Of a stretch of 32,073 nt of DNA, positions 5,534-14,984 are shown one piece after another. Under the pieces are notes generated by a model that did no database searches, was not told the origin of the DNA, and saw nothing but the letters and a program-made list of their open reading frames with translations. This DNA is from Methylotenera_A sp044228245. GTDB lineage: Bacteria > Pseudomonadota > Gammaproteobacteria > Burkholderiales > Methylophilaceae. The DNA is taken from positions 1 to 32,073 of the forward strand of contig JBGAVG010000012.1 of NCBI GenBank assembly GCA_044228245.1, written 5' to 3'. The position numbers were made by a program, and so were the translations under genes. Within the stretch, counting starts at the first letter, position 1; each line of letters opens with the position of its first letter.

Positions 5534-8326
5534 TTATTTTTCCTGTTTTTTCAATAGGGCGATGGACAGGCAGAGGATAACCACGGCCGCCACGAGCATC
5601 GGCACAAATGTCACTTGCAGATCGGCAAACCCCAGTGCCTTGTTGAACACGCCGCGGCTGATAGTGATGTAGTACGTGGCCGGGTAAATTTCACCGACCA
5701 GCCGGCCTGCGCCTTCGAGCGTCGAGACCGGGTTGATCATGCCGGAGAACTGGATGGCTGGCAGCATGGATCCGATCATGGCAAAGAACATGGCCGCAAT
5801 CTGGCTGCGCGTAAAGGTGGAGGCGAACAGACCGAAGCCGGTGGAGAAACCGACATAGATCAGCGTCCCCAGCAGAATGGTCATGAAGCTGCCCTTGACC
5901 GGGACGCCGAACAGGGTCACGGCCAACAGGGTCATCAGCAGAAAATTGAGCATGGCCAGCACGATGTAAGGGATTTGCTTGCCGATCAGGAATTCGCTGC
6001 GGGTCACGGGCGTGACATAGAGATTTATGATCGAGCCCAACTCCTTTTCGCGCACTACGGATAGCGCGGTAAGCATGGCCGGGATCATCATCAACAACAG
6101 GGGAATTACGGCCGGCACCATCGCCGGCAGGCTCTTCACGTCCGGGTTGTAGCGAAAGCGTGTCTCGATGCTGGCCGCACCGGCTGCAATGTCCTGACCG
6201 AAGCGGGTTTTGGCGATATCGATCAACCAGCCCTGGTGCATGCCCTGCACATAACCCTGCACGGTTTCTGCCCTCTGCGGCATCGCGCCGTCGATCCAGG
6301 CGCCGATCTGCACCGGGGTACCGCGCTGCACGTCGCGCGCGAAGCCCGACGGAATTTCAATGGCCAGCGACAGTTCGCCGCTACGCATGCGCCGGTCGAG
6401 GTCGGCATAGTCGGTAATCGGCGGGTGCTCTAGAAAATAGCGCGAACCGGAGAGGTTCAAGGCATAGTTCTGGCTGAGGCTGGTCTGGTCGCGGTCCAGC
6501 ACGGCGTAGCTAAGATCGTTCACATCCATGGTGATGCCGTAGCCCATGATGAGCATCAGGATCAGGCTGCCGAACAGCGCCATCACTAAACGCACCGGGT
6601 CACGCCGCAGTTCCAGCGCCTCACGCAGGGTATAGCTGAAGGCGCGCGCAAAATTGAAGCCGCGATGCCGCATCCGCGGGTGCGCCGATATGCCTTGAGA
6701 CGCGGCAGAAACAGGCGCCCAGGTCGTGGTATCGGGTATATCCTCTGCATCGGCCGGGTCTGCATCCTTCAAATAAGCGATAAAAGCTTCTTCCAGCGTC
6801 CTGGCGCCGCGCTTTTTGACAATCTCCTCTGGCGCGTCGCTGGCCAGCACCTGCCCGTCATTCATTAGCGAAATGCGGTCGCAGCGCTCAGCCTCATTCA
6901 TGAAGTGGGTCGAGATGAAGATTGTTACCTTGTCAGTGCGCGACAGATCGACAAGGAACTGCCAGAAGGCATCGCGTGCTACTGGATCAACACCCGAGGT
7001 CGGTTCGTCCAGGATCAGCAGTTCCGGTGCATGCACCAGCGCTACCGCCAGCGACAGGCGCTGGCGCATGCCGAGCGACAATTTGTCGGGCATGGCATCG
7101 GGCACGCCGTCCAGCCCAAAACGAGTCAAAAGTTCGCTTACCCGCGACGGGATTGCCGATTCTGGCACGCTGAACAGGCGCGCATGCAGCACCAGATTCT
7201 GCTCGACGCTGAGTTCGGAGTACAGCGAAAACGCCTGCGACATATAGCCGACACGCCGTCGCGTGGTGATGTCGCGCGCGTCCACTTTCTGTCCGAACAG
7301 CCAGGCTTCGCCCTCAGACGGTGGCAAGAGACCGGTGAGCATCTTCATGGTGGTGGTCTTGCCACAACCGTTGGAGCCGAGGAAGCCGAAAATCTCACCG
7401 CGGTGGATGCGGAAGTTGACGCGGTCGACCGCCGTGAAATCTCCGAAGCGCATGGTCAGGTCGCGCGCTTCGATGGCAACATTCTCGCCGTCGGCAAACG
7501 GCGGCACCACGACTGCCCGATGGCCGCGTTTTTTTTCTTCCGGCAGCAGTGCGATGAAGGCCGCTTCCAGCGTCGCAGTGCCGGTGCGTTCGTGCAGTTC
7601 TTTGGGCGATCCTGTGGTGAGAATCCGTCCCGCGTCCATCGCCACCAGCCAGTCGAAGCGTTCTGCCTCCTCCATGTAAGCGGTGGCGATCATCACGCTC
7701 ATGCCCGGACGCGCTTCACGGATATGGGCAATCAGTGACCAGAATTGCGTGCGCGCCAGCGGATCGACCCCGGTGGTTGGTTCATCAAGAATCAGCATAT
7801 CCGGGTCGTGGATCAGGGCGCAGCACAAGCCTAATTTCTGCTTCATCCCGCCTGACAGTTTGCCTGCCGGACGATCAAGGAAAGCATGGAGGCCCGTCGC
7901 TTTCGTCAGTTCGTCGATGCGCCGTCTGCGTTCAACCGCATTGTGGCCGAACAGGCGACCGAAGAATTGCAGATTGTCTTCGACCGACAGGGCCGGGTAG
8001 AGATTCTTGCCCAGACCTTGTGGCATGTAGGCAATGGCGGGGCATACCCGGTCGCGGTGGCGTCTTGATTGCATGTTGCCGCCAAGCACCTCCACAGTGC
8101 CTTGCTGCACCCTACGCGCGCCGGAAATCAAGGCCAGCAGACTGGACTTGCCGACGCCATCCGGGCCGATCAGCCCGACCATGCAGCCAGCGGGCACCGC
8201 CAGATCAACGGCATCCAGCGCTATCGTCTTGGCATAGCGCAGGCTGACACCGGACAGGCGCGCGACCAGGCCACTTGGCGCGCCTGACATATTTACATGG
8301 GTGGTGCTGGATGTGGCAAGTGTCAC
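5534..8326 (-). CDS. rbbA: RbbA-like fusion: two ABC ATPase domains plus ABC-2 permease
   Basis: This 930-residue protein matches E. coli RbbA/YhiH in architecture. NBD1 spans about residues 22-262: Walker A GPDGVGKS at 54-61, signature LSGGM, Walker B LILDEP ending near 183. NBD2 spans about 283-520: Walker A GSNGCGKT at 317-324, signature LSLGM, Walker B LILDEP near 437-442. An ABC-2 permease domain follows from about 560 (one N-terminal helix, periplasmic domain, REKELGSIINLYVTPVTRSE loop, then membrane helices). In NBD1 the switch histidine is replaced: ATAYMEEAERFD, against STHFMNEAERCD in NBD2. Hydrolysis may therefore be asymmetric. E. coli RbbA was described as a ribosome-associated ATPase, but the operon context here (HlyD adaptor and outer-membrane factor) argues for export. 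It lies 10 bp after the HlyD gene. Confidence 0.9.
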   Translation of the reverse strand: MTLATSSTTHVNMSGAPSGLVARLSGVSLRYAKTIALDAVDLAVPAGCMVGLIGPDGVGKSSLLALISGARRVQQGTVEVLGGNMQSRRHRDRVCPAIAYMPQGLGKNLYPALSVEDNLQFFGRLFGHNAVERRRRIDELTKATGLHAFLDRPAGKLSGGMKQKLGLCCALIHDPDMLILDEPTTGVDPLARTQFWSLIAHIREARPGMSVMIATAYMEEAERFDWLVAMDAGRILTTGSPKELHERTGTATLEAAFIALLPEEKKRGHRAVVVPPFADGENVAIEARDLTMRFGDFTAVDRVNFRIHRGEIFGFLGSNGCGKTTTMKMLTGLLPPSEGEAWLFGQKVDARDITTRRRVGYMSQAFSLYSELSVEQNLVLHARLFSVPESAIPSRVSELLTRFGLDGVPDAMPDKLSLGMRQRLSLAVALVHAPELLILDEPTSGVDPVARDAFWQFLVDLSRTDKVTIFISTHFMNEAERCDRISLMNDGQVLASDAPEEIVKKRGARTLEEAFIAYLKDADPADAEDIPDTTTWAPVSAASQGISAHPRMRHRGFNFARAFSYTLREALELRRDPVRLVMALFGSLILMLIMGYGITMDVNDLSYAVLDRDQTSLSQNYALNLSGSRYFLEHPPITDYADLDRRMRSGELSLAIEIPSGFARDVQRGTPVQIGAWIDGAMPQRAETVQGYVQGMHQGWLIDIAKTRFGQDIAAGAASIETRFRYNPDVKSLPAMVPAVIPLLLMMIPAMLTALSVVREKELGSIINLYVTPVTRSEFLIGKQIPYIVLAMLNFLLMTLLAVTLFGVPVKGSFMTILLGTLIYVGFSTGFGLFASTFTRSQIAAMFFAMIGSMLPAIQFSGMINPVSTLEGAGRLVGEIYPATYYITISRGVFNKALGFADLQVTFVPMLVAAVVILCLSIALLKKQEK

Positions 8327-8336
8327 TTAGCCGCCC

Positions 8337-9419
8337 TCACTCAGCGACCTTGATCTTGAGCGACTCAGGCCACTCGGCCTGCCGGTCCAGTTTGATCCAG
8401 GCCATGCCGGGCAGGCCGGTCTTGACCTGCTTCAGGTGTTTTTTCAGCAACTCTGGATCGATGCGGGCTTTCACCCGGAACATGAGCTTTTGTCGTTCAA
8501 CCGCGGTTTCCACTGTTTTCGGCGTAAATTGCGCAACACTCGCGACGAACGACACTCGCGCGGGAACCACAGAGCCGGGCGCGGCATCCAGTACAAGACG
8601 CACCTCGCTGCCCAGCGCTACTTTTCCGGCCACCGTCTCGGGCAGGAAGAATGTCATATAGACATCGCTCAGATCCACCATATTGAGTACCTTGCCGCCG
8701 GCACCCAGCACTTCGCCAGGCTGGGCCACGCGATACTGTACGCGGCCATCGCGCGGCGCCTTGAGCTGGCTGTCCTTGATGTCCGCATCGATGCGCGCAA
8801 TCGTCGCGGTGGCGGCCTCGATGGCGGCGCGTGCGCCTGTGACTTGTGACTTGCTTGCCACAATGGCCGCTGCGGCCGCTTTCGCCTGGGCTTCGGCCGC
8901 AGCCAATGCGGCTTGGGCGTTATACACTGCCGCCTGATCGTCGTCTAGTTGCTGGATGGATGTCGCGCCTTCACGCGATAGCGTTTGCGAACGAGCCAGG
9001 CGCCGCTTGGCGTTATCCAGCTCACTCGCGCGCTGCACCACGATGGCTTGCGCCGCCGCCAACTCACTTTCACGCATCCTCGCTTGCGCTTCGGCGCTCG
9101 CTACGCCGGTAATCGCCTGTTGCTGCTGGGCGCGCGCCTCATCGCGCTGCGCGGTGAGTACATCGATCTGCATTTGTGCCAGCACCTGACCTGCCTGCAC
9201 GAAATCCCCTTCGAAGACGAAAATCTCGACCACGCGCCCCGGATACCTGGAGGCGACATCGATCTCGGTGGCTTCGATACGGCCATTGCCGCTGACAAAG
9301 CCTTCGCCCAGGCCTTTCGGGCGGGTCATCGTCCACACGCCCCAGGCGATCAGCGCAATGACAATGGCCGCCGCGGCCAGGAACAGGTTTTTCTTGAGTG
9401 CAGGGCTTAATGGATTCAT
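8337..9419 (-). CDS. yhiI: HlyD-family periplasmic adaptor, YhiI-like
   Basis: This 360-residue membrane-fusion protein bridges the inner-membrane ABC exporter to the outer-membrane channel. It has an N-terminal signal anchor (about residues 10-29) and a biotinyl-lipoyl half-motif GRVVEIFVFEGDFVQAGQVL. A long Ala/Gln-rich coiled-coil hairpin (about 85-215) is followed by the second lipoyl half, SQLKAPRDGRVQYRVAQPGE, and a beta-barrel domain. Its closest recognisable relative in layout is E. coli YhiI, encoded just before rbbA. The gene sits between the outer-membrane factor (27 bp upstream) and rbbA (10 bp downstream), giving a complete tripartite set in a single transcript. The ATG at 9419 fits the signal anchor. 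Confidence 0.9.
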   Translation of the reverse strand: MNPLSPALKKNLFLAAAAIVIALIAWGVWTMTRPKGLGEGFVSGNGRIEATEIDVASRYPGRVVEIFVFEGDFVQAGQVLAQMQIDVLTAQRDEARAQQQQAITGVASAEAQARMRESELAAAQAIVVQRASELDNAKRRLARSQTLSREGATSIQQLDDDQAAVYNAQAALAAAEAQAKAAAAAIVASKSQVTGARAAIEAATATIARIDADIKDSQLKAPRDGRVQYRVAQPGEVLGAGGKVLNMVDLSDVYMTFFLPETVAGKVALGSEVRLVLDAAPGSVVPARVSFVASVAQFTPKTVETAVERQKLMFRVKARIDPELLKKHLKQVKTGLPGMAWIKLDRQAEWPESLKIKVAE

Positions 9420-9445
9420 GGTGAGTTCTCGTGTGTGCTGTTGTT

Positions 9446-10927
9446 TTAATTTGCCGAGTGGGTTGCCGTATCCACCGGGGCGGCAAATTCCTGGCTGCCG
9501 CCGCCCAGCGCTGCGTACAGGCTTACGCGGCTTGAGAGCAGGGCGCGGCGCGTTTGTACCAGTTGCTGCTCGGCCGTGAGCAGGTCGCGCTGGGCATCCA
9601 GGACTTCAAAATAAGGGGTGCTGCCATTGTCATAACGCAACTGGGATAGCCGCGCACGTTCGGTTTGCGCCGCCAGCGTCGCCTGTGCGATGCGCACCTG
9701 TTCAGTCAGCCAGTGGCGGGCGGATAAGGCATCGGACACATCACGGAAGGCCGCCTGCACGGTCTTTTCATAATTCGTCACCGCCAGGTTGCGACGGACT
9801 TCGGCCAAATCAAGGTTGGCGCGGTTGCGCCCGGCATCGAAAATCGGCAGGGAAAGGCTGGGCAGGAAGTTCCAGGCGCGGCTGCCGGAATCGAACAGGC
9901 CATCGAGCCCAGCGCTGGCGGTACCCGCCGAACCGGTCAAGGTAATGCGCGGAAAAAAGGCCGCGCGCGCCGCGCCGATGTTGGCTTGGGCGGCACGCAG
10001 TTGATGCTCGGCCGCGACGATATCGGGGCGTTGCAACAGCAGGTCGGAGGGCAGGCCAACGCGCAGTTCACGCGCCACTGCATTATCACTGAAACCGGTA
10101 TTTTCCTGCAAGGGCGGTAGCGGCGAGCCGATCAGCAAAGTCAGCGCATGCGCCTGGACGGCTCGCCCCTGTTCGAGTTGCGCGGCCAGGGTTTGTGCCT
10201 GTTGCAGCAGAACTTCTACTTGCACCAGGTCCATCTTTGCGATCGCACCGACTTCAAAGCGCCGCTTAAAAATGCGCAACGATTCCTCGCGGCTGGCGAT
10301 GGTCTGCCGCGCCAGCGCGATGCGCTCATCCAGTTCGCGCAACACCAGATAACTGTCCGCTACTTGGGCAATCAGGCTGAGCGTGATTGCGCGGCGCGCC
10401 TCATCGGTGGCCAGATAGTTTTCCAGCGCGGCATCCTTCAGGTTGCGCACTCGGCCCCAGAAGTCCAACTCCCAAGTGGCCAGCCCCGCGCCCACCTGAT
10501 ACTGGCTGCTGACAATGGATTGCCCGCTCATGTTGAGGTCGCCCGGCACACGTGCCCGGCTGCCATTGGCCGTGGCCGCAATGGTCGGCAACTGGTCAGC
10601 CCGCTGGATGCCATAAGCGGCGCGGGCTTCCGCGACGCGCAGTACCGCGTTTTTCAGGTCGCGACTGTTATCCAGTGCCCGTGCAATGAGCGCTCGTAGA
10701 TGCGGATCAACGAAATAGTCGCGCCAGGCGGTCTCGGCGGCGATGCGGCCTTCGATCGTTTCGTTCGGTTGCATCCGGGTATCGGCGGGATAGGCCGTGG
10801 CGACCGGCAGCGATGGTGCTTTATAAGGTGGAGCCAGTGAGCAACCGTCCAGTGCCAACGCACCAGCCAGTGCGCACAGGGAGACCACACTGCGCAGATG
10901 TCCATATTTAGGCCCACATCTTTTCAT
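9446..10927 (-). CDS. NodT-family outer-membrane efflux lipoprotein
   Basis: This 493-residue TolC/OprM-like channel protein begins with a signal peptide ending LALDGC-SLAPPYK. That gives a lipidated cysteine near residue 29; the lipobox residue Asp at -2 is unusual. Two OEP repeats follow. Family marks include WELDFWGRVRN, LPSDLLLQRPDIVAAE and the NIGAARAAFFPRITLTGSAG block. It would form the outer-membrane duct for the HlyD/RbbA/YhhJ system whose genes follow directly. E. coli yhiI-rbbA-yhhJ carries no such gene, so this version is self-contained. It starts 15 bp after the pldA stop. A second, clearly related outer-membrane factor is encoded at 25308 for the RND pump. Confidence 0.9.
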   Translation of the reverse strand: MKRCGPKYGHLRSVVSLCALAGALALDGCSLAPPYKAPSLPVATAYPADTRMQPNETIEGRIAAETAWRDYFVDPHLRALIARALDNSRDLKNAVLRVAEARAAYGIQRADQLPTIAATANGSRARVPGDLNMSGQSIVSSQYQVGAGLATWELDFWGRVRNLKDAALENYLATDEARRAITLSLIAQVADSYLVLRELDERIALARQTIASREESLRIFKRRFEVGAIAKMDLVQVEVLLQQAQTLAAQLEQGRAVQAHALTLLIGSPLPPLQENTGFSDNAVARELRVGLPSDLLLQRPDIVAAEHQLRAAQANIGAARAAFFPRITLTGSAGTASAGLDGLFDSGSRAWNFLPSLSLPIFDAGRNRANLDLAEVRRNLAVTNYEKTVQAAFRDVSDALSARHWLTEQVRIAQATLAAQTERARLSQLRYDNGSTPYFEVLDAQRDLLTAEQQLVQTRRALLSSRVSLYAALGGGSQEFAAPVDTATHSAN

Positions 10928-10942
10928 AGTGACACTCTCTCA

Positions 10943-12115
10943 TCAGCGGACAATTGAAAATCCAATCCTCACTTGCGTCCCACGGTCTAGGTTGTAGTCG
11001 AGCAGACTTTCACCGTACCCCTTGAATAGCTGGAAGTGCAGGAAGCCGCCGGTGCGGGCGAAAATCGGTTGGCGTAGCGGGTAGGAAAGATCGAGCTGGG
11101 CGCTACCATGCCCTGAGGTACCGTTGCGTAACTGCGTCGCCAAAAGCCAGCTGTCCTCGTGGCCATAGCGGAGAATCCAGTCCACGTAACCCCGGTAGCG
11201 CTGGATGTCCGGGTTGTCTGATTTTTCCAGATAGCCATAAACCTTGGGTGCGAAGATCAGCGTGTGTCCATCCGAAAATTCAGTGCGCCAGACGGGCTGC
11301 GCGAAGAGCGTGTTGATGCTGCGCGAATTTACGCCATCCTTGCCATTTGATTCGTGCTCGAAACCGGCGCGTAGCACCTCGGGCATCAGGCGGCTTTCAT
11401 CGTGAGTCTCTCCCTGCCAAAAGAGACTGGGCCGGTAGCTGGTATCGCGAAATGGCGACGAATTGGCGCCCAGATCCCAGATTGAAGTCTGCGTATAGCC
11501 GAAATGCAGACGGGATAGAAATGGAATCCTCTGCACCGGATAGCTATCAGGGTCGAAAAACCGGTACTTGAAGCTCAATTGGAATCGGGCAGCGGCTCCA
11601 CCACCATCACCCGCGACAAAGTACATGGGCTCATTGGCCGACAACGCCGGTTCGTCCGTGGCAAATAATTTGCTGCCTGTACCGCTGGATCGCGTGACGG
11701 GCCTCGTGTCGCTATACATGGGCGCACGCATCCGCTCGATCGGATCGGCGGCTGTGACGACGAGGGCCAGCCGGTTCGATTCGGCTCCAGCCAGATGTGC
11801 CCGAACCAGCCCTGATAGATGATCTGGCAATACCCCGCGATACGTTCGGCGTGTGTCCTCTGTCAAAACTGGATCTACGATAGCAAGTTCCACTTCCAGC
11901 GCCCTGTCGTCGCGCACTAACCTGAGTCTGAGCGTCAATGGCCACTCGGTCTGGGTCACTGGTTTGATGATTTCAAGCATGATAGGCGCGCCCGCCCGCG
12001 CAGTCTCATCAGGAGTTGCAATAAGCCAAGCCGACCCTGCAATGGCAGGTGGAGCGGCTAGACCGCCCACTATTACCAGGAAGCTGGATACAATTAAAAA
12101 TAGGTAGTTATTCAT
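10943..12115 (-). CDS. pldA: Outer-membrane phospholipase A (OMPLA)
   Basis: This 390-residue protein has a signal peptide (MNNYLFLIVSSFLVIV, cleavage after AIA near residue 26). It has an extra N-terminal domain of about 140 residues and a C-terminal OMPLA beta-barrel. The catalytic residues of E. coli OMPLA (His142, Ser144, Asn156) have counterparts with the same spacing: HES at 254-256 in the motif FEHESNGKD and Asn268 in SRSINTL. OMPLA hydrolyses phospholipids that reach the outer leaflet of the outer membrane and works as a calcium-dependent dimer. The frame opens 9 bp earlier at a TTG, but the ATG at 12115 gives the natural signal peptide. It lies in the middle of the minus-strand operon, about 110 bp after the patatin gene. 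Confidence 0.9.
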   Translation of the reverse strand: MNNYLFLIVSSFLVIVGGLAAPPAIAGSAWLIATPDETARAGAPIMLEIIKPVTQTEWPLTLRLRLVRDDRALEVELAIVDPVLTEDTRRTYRGVLPDHLSGLVRAHLAGAESNRLALVVTAADPIERMRAPMYSDTRPVTRSSGTGSKLFATDEPALSANEPMYFVAGDGGGAAARFQLSFKYRFFDPDSYPVQRIPFLSRLHFGYTQTSIWDLGANSSPFRDTSYRPSLFWQGETHDESRLMPEVLRAGFEHESNGKDGVNSRSINTLFAQPVWRTEFSDGHTLIFAPKVYGYLEKSDNPDIQRYRGYVDWILRYGHEDSWLLATQLRNGTSGHGSAQLDLSYPLRQPIFARTGGFLHFQLFKGYGESLLDYNLDRGTQVRIGFSIVR

Positions 12116-12228
12116 GTCTCTCAATAGGGTCGAATTTAGTTACTTTGAGTGATACGGATTTCAAGCCGACTTTCGACCCACCATGCCAGTATGCCATCAA
12201 TAGTGTCAGTCCCGCAAATCAGGTAGTA

Positions 12229-13245
12229 TTAGTCGTGTCCAATATGCGCTCCTTTTAACCTTCCGATTTCCATTTGCGCGAGTTGCTGCGCTGCATGTTC
12301 ATAACCAATATGAATGATTTCTTCGGCACGGCTAAATTCCAGGAAGCGAATATGACCCAGCGGCGGCTGGATCAGAATATCTGGTTGCTCCAGACCCAGA
12401 CGCGTTTGCGTGATGCGTGTTTCCATGACGTTGACTGAGGCCAGCAGTACTTCAAAAATACTCGGTAATGCTTCTTCGGTCGATGCCCAGCGGGAAAACT
12501 GTGCCGCACCAGGTGTTTCGCGGGTAAGCAATTTGGCCTTGAGTTCCTGCATAGCCTGGCGGTAACTGTCTACCCAGCGTCCGAATTGGCTGGATAGCTC
12601 TGAATTTTGACTTATTCTGGACAAATTCAATAGCGGTTTGAAATTTTTACCTGCGATAATTTCGTGATTGAGATCAACCGCGATTACCATGTCGGCTCCT
12701 ATGGCGCGAGCCACGCTCACCGGCACTGGGTTAGTGAGCCCGCCATCCACCAGAATTCGCCCGTTGCTGCGTACCGGAGTAAAAATGCCAGGCACTGATA
12801 TGCTGGCGCGCACTGCCTCGATCACGTCACCTGACCGGATAACGACCTCCTCACCGCTAACGATATCGGTTGCCACTGCAGCAAAAGGTTTTGGCAGCGC
12901 CTCGATCGAGTTGGCATGAACATACGCGCGCACTAGGTCGCTGATCTTGGCACCGTCGAACAGGCCAGACTTGGGTAAAATGACGTCGAAGAAGGAAACC
13001 GTCTTTTTCCAGTCGAATGTCTGAAAAGTATCTTCCAGATCATCTAGTTTTCCAGCAGCATGGATCGCCCCGATGAGTGCACCCATGCTAGTACCAGCGA
13101 TGAAGTCCACCTCGATGCCAGCATCCTCGATCGCCCGGATTACGCCAAGATGTGCGAGCCCCCGAGCCGAGCCGCTGCCCAGCGCCAAGCCGACCTTGGG
13201 GCGGCCTGGGTTGCTGTCGATTATCTTTCTCATCATCGCTGTCAC
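12229..13245 (-). CDS. Patatin-like phospholipase, RssA-like
   Basis: This 338-residue lipid acyl hydrolase of the patatin family uses a Ser-Asp dyad. The oxyanion-hole loop GSGSARG is at residues 23-29. The nucleophile elbow GTSMG at 51-55 gives Ser53, and the Asp is in VDGG at 166-169 (Asp167). No signal peptide is visible, so it should act from the cytoplasm on inner-membrane lipids. The C-terminal 100 residues are a helical extension that I cannot assign. Its start overlaps the end of the upstream UbiB-family gene by 4 bp (ATGA), implying translational coupling. Together with pldA, the operon encodes a phospholipase for each side of the envelope. Confidence 0.9.
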   Translation of the reverse strand: MTAMMRKIIDSNPGRPKVGLALGSGSARGLAHLGVIRAIEDAGIEVDFIAGTSMGALIGAIHAAGKLDDLEDTFQTFDWKKTVSFFDVILPKSGLFDGAKISDLVRAYVHANSIEALPKPFAAVATDIVSGEEVVIRSGDVIEAVRASISVPGIFTPVRSNGRILVDGGLTNPVPVSVARAIGADMVIAVDLNHEIIAGKNFKPLLNLSRISQNSELSSQFGRWVDSYRQAMQELKAKLLTRETPGAAQFSRWASTEEALPSIFEVLLASVNVMETRITQTRLGLEQPDILIQPPLGHIRFLEFSRAEEIIHIGYEHAAQQLAQMEIGRLKGAHIGHD

Positions 13246-14984
13246 TCCCGATCCGCTTTGCTACTCTTCCAGATCGACAGCATTAACCATATGCCACCGA
13301 TCACTGCGCCAAAAAAACCGAGTAGACCAAAGAAGGGCAGCCCCAGCAAGCTGGGGCCGCCAGGCACGGTCATGACGATGGAGGAACCGATAATAAGCGC
13401 AGCAACGACAATGCCGATCACCAGCCTGTTGGCAGCACTGTCAAGCTGGTTGCCGAAGCGCCTCAGGTGTGTGATGTCAATATGGATTTCCAGCCGGCCG
13501 CGCCGGGCGGCACGCAACAGCCGGGAGAGGTCACGTGGCAAGTCGGCGATAAGCGCCAGCGCCTCACCGACCGCCCAACGGCCGCGCTTGAGGAGTGATG
13601 CTGGCATATAACGCTTACGTAGCGCCTGCTCCAGCAAGGGCATCGCCTCGCTGGCCATATCAAAGTCCGGATCAAGCTCGCGGCCCATACCCTCAAGCGA
13701 GATGAAGGCTTTGATCAGCATCGTCAGATCGGCTGGCAGAGTTAACTGGTGCTGGCGAAGAATAGCCACCAGGTCGGAGAGCATGGCGCCGAGGCTTAAC
13801 TGCTTTAGTGCCACCCCGTGATATTGATCGACGAAAGTCTGGATTTCAAGTATCAGGCCGTCCTCATCCACCGCTGCGTCGCCTGTCCAGTCAAGCATCA
13901 CATCGGCTACGCGCATGGGCTCATGCCGCACTAGTCCCAACAGCAGTTGAATCAACTGATCACGGCGTTCGTCTGTTAGCCGCCCAATCATACCGAAGTC
14001 AATGAAGGCAATGCGGTTGCCGAGCAGGTAAAATACGTTACCGGGGTGCGGGTCAGCATGGAAAACACCATCCTCGACGATCATTTTCAGCACCGCACGC
14101 GCTCCGCGGCGGGCGAGTATCTTGCGGTCGAGGCCAGCCTGATCGACAGCGGCAAGCTTGCGTCCTGAAATACCGTCGATGAATTCCTGCACGCAAACCC
14201 GCTCGCAAGTCCATGCCCAATAAACTCGGGGGATAATGATGATCGGGAGTGCCGAAGATACTTCAAGCACCGCTTCTGCAATGGACTCGTCTTTGTCAGT
14301 ATACCCTGCAAAATTTTCTGCGATTCGCTCGGCATTGCGGCATTCACCGGCAAAGTCGAGCTCACGCCTAAGTGACTGGGCAAACTGCCGCACCACTTCC
14401 TGTGGGTGGAAACTGCGCAGTTCCGGGCTCTCCATCTCAGCTAGTTCTGCCAGCCTTGAGAGCCAGCGTAGGTCGGCTTCGATGATCGGTCGTATACCGG
14501 GTCGACGTACTTTGACTACCACTTCACTGCTGTCTGCGAGGCGGGCGCGGTGCACTTGCGCGATGGAGGCGGCGGCCAACGGGACGGGATCGAAAACAGT
14601 AAATATTTCCTCGGGCGGTGCCCCTAGATCTTCAGTGAGCTGCTGACATATCTCGGCATAAGGTGCAGCGGGTGCACTGTCCTGCAGCTTACCGAATTCG
14701 GCAATCCATTCCGATTCTAATAGGTCAACGCGGGTCGCGAGTACCTGACCAAGTTTGACGAAAGTTGGTCCCATCTCCTCCAGCGCCCGCCGCACCCGAG
14801 CGGGAGGAGGAAGGTGCGCGAACTCTTCTGCATTGCTCCAATGCAATGCACGCCCAGCTCGTTCCAAGGCATTGGCCAGACCTATCCGGCGAACCATGTC
14901 GCCGAAACCGTAGCGAACTAGGATTGAGGCAATGTCGTGAAGACGGCCAAGGTCGCGTATCGCTGTCAGCGCCTGCCACAGCAT
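13242..14984 (-). CDS. UbiB/AarF (ABC1) family atypical kinase
   Basis: This 580-residue protein of the UbiB/COQ8/AarF family has all the diagnostic motifs. KxGQ is at 77-80 (VKLGQVLATR), an Ala-rich loop AAASIAQVH at about 137-145, and the ATP-binding Lys158 in VVVKVRRPG. ExD is in RRELDF (208-210), the catalytic segment HADPHPGN at 309-316, and the metal-binding DFG at 329-331. Two C-terminal transmembrane helices (about 522-573) anchor it in the inner membrane. UbiB homologues support ubiquinone synthesis and lipid handling through ATPase rather than protein-kinase activity. The location next to two phospholipases suggests a lipid role rather than quinone synthesis here. It overlaps both neighbours: one shared base with the upstream stop (TGATG) and 4 bp with the patatin gene. 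Confidence 0.92.
   Translation of the reverse strand: MLWQALTAIRDLGRLHDIASILVRYGFGDMVRRIGLANALERAGRALHWSNAEEFAHLPPPARVRRALEEMGPTFVKLGQVLATRVDLLESEWIAEFGKLQDSAPAAPYAEICQQLTEDLGAPPEEIFTVFDPVPLAAASIAQVHRARLADSSEVVVKVRRPGIRPIIEADLRWLSRLAELAEMESPELRSFHPQEVVRQFAQSLRRELDFAGECRNAERIAENFAGYTDKDESIAEAVLEVSSALPIIIIPRVYWAWTCERVCVQEFIDGISGRKLAAVDQAGLDRKILARRGARAVLKMIVEDGVFHADPHPGNVFYLLGNRIAFIDFGMIGRLTDERRDQLIQLLLGLVRHEPMRVADVMLDWTGDAAVDEDGLILEIQTFVDQYHGVALKQLSLGAMLSDLVAILRQHQLTLPADLTMLIKAFISLEGMGRELDPDFDMASEAMPLLEQALRKRYMPASLLKRGRWAVGEALALIADLPRDLSRLLRAARRGRLEIHIDITHLRRFGNQLDSAANRLVIGIVVAALIIGSSIVMTVPGGPSLLGLPFFGLLGFFGAVIGGIWLMLSIWKSSKADRE

Noticed and set aside
6905..7738. Long plus-strand open frame (277 codons) inside rbbA, with several more plus-strand frames between 5600 and 8300
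   Set aside because: It is antisense to a full-length, motif-rich ABC gene, in GC-rich DNA where stop codons are rare. The translation is Arg/Gln/His-rich with no domain.
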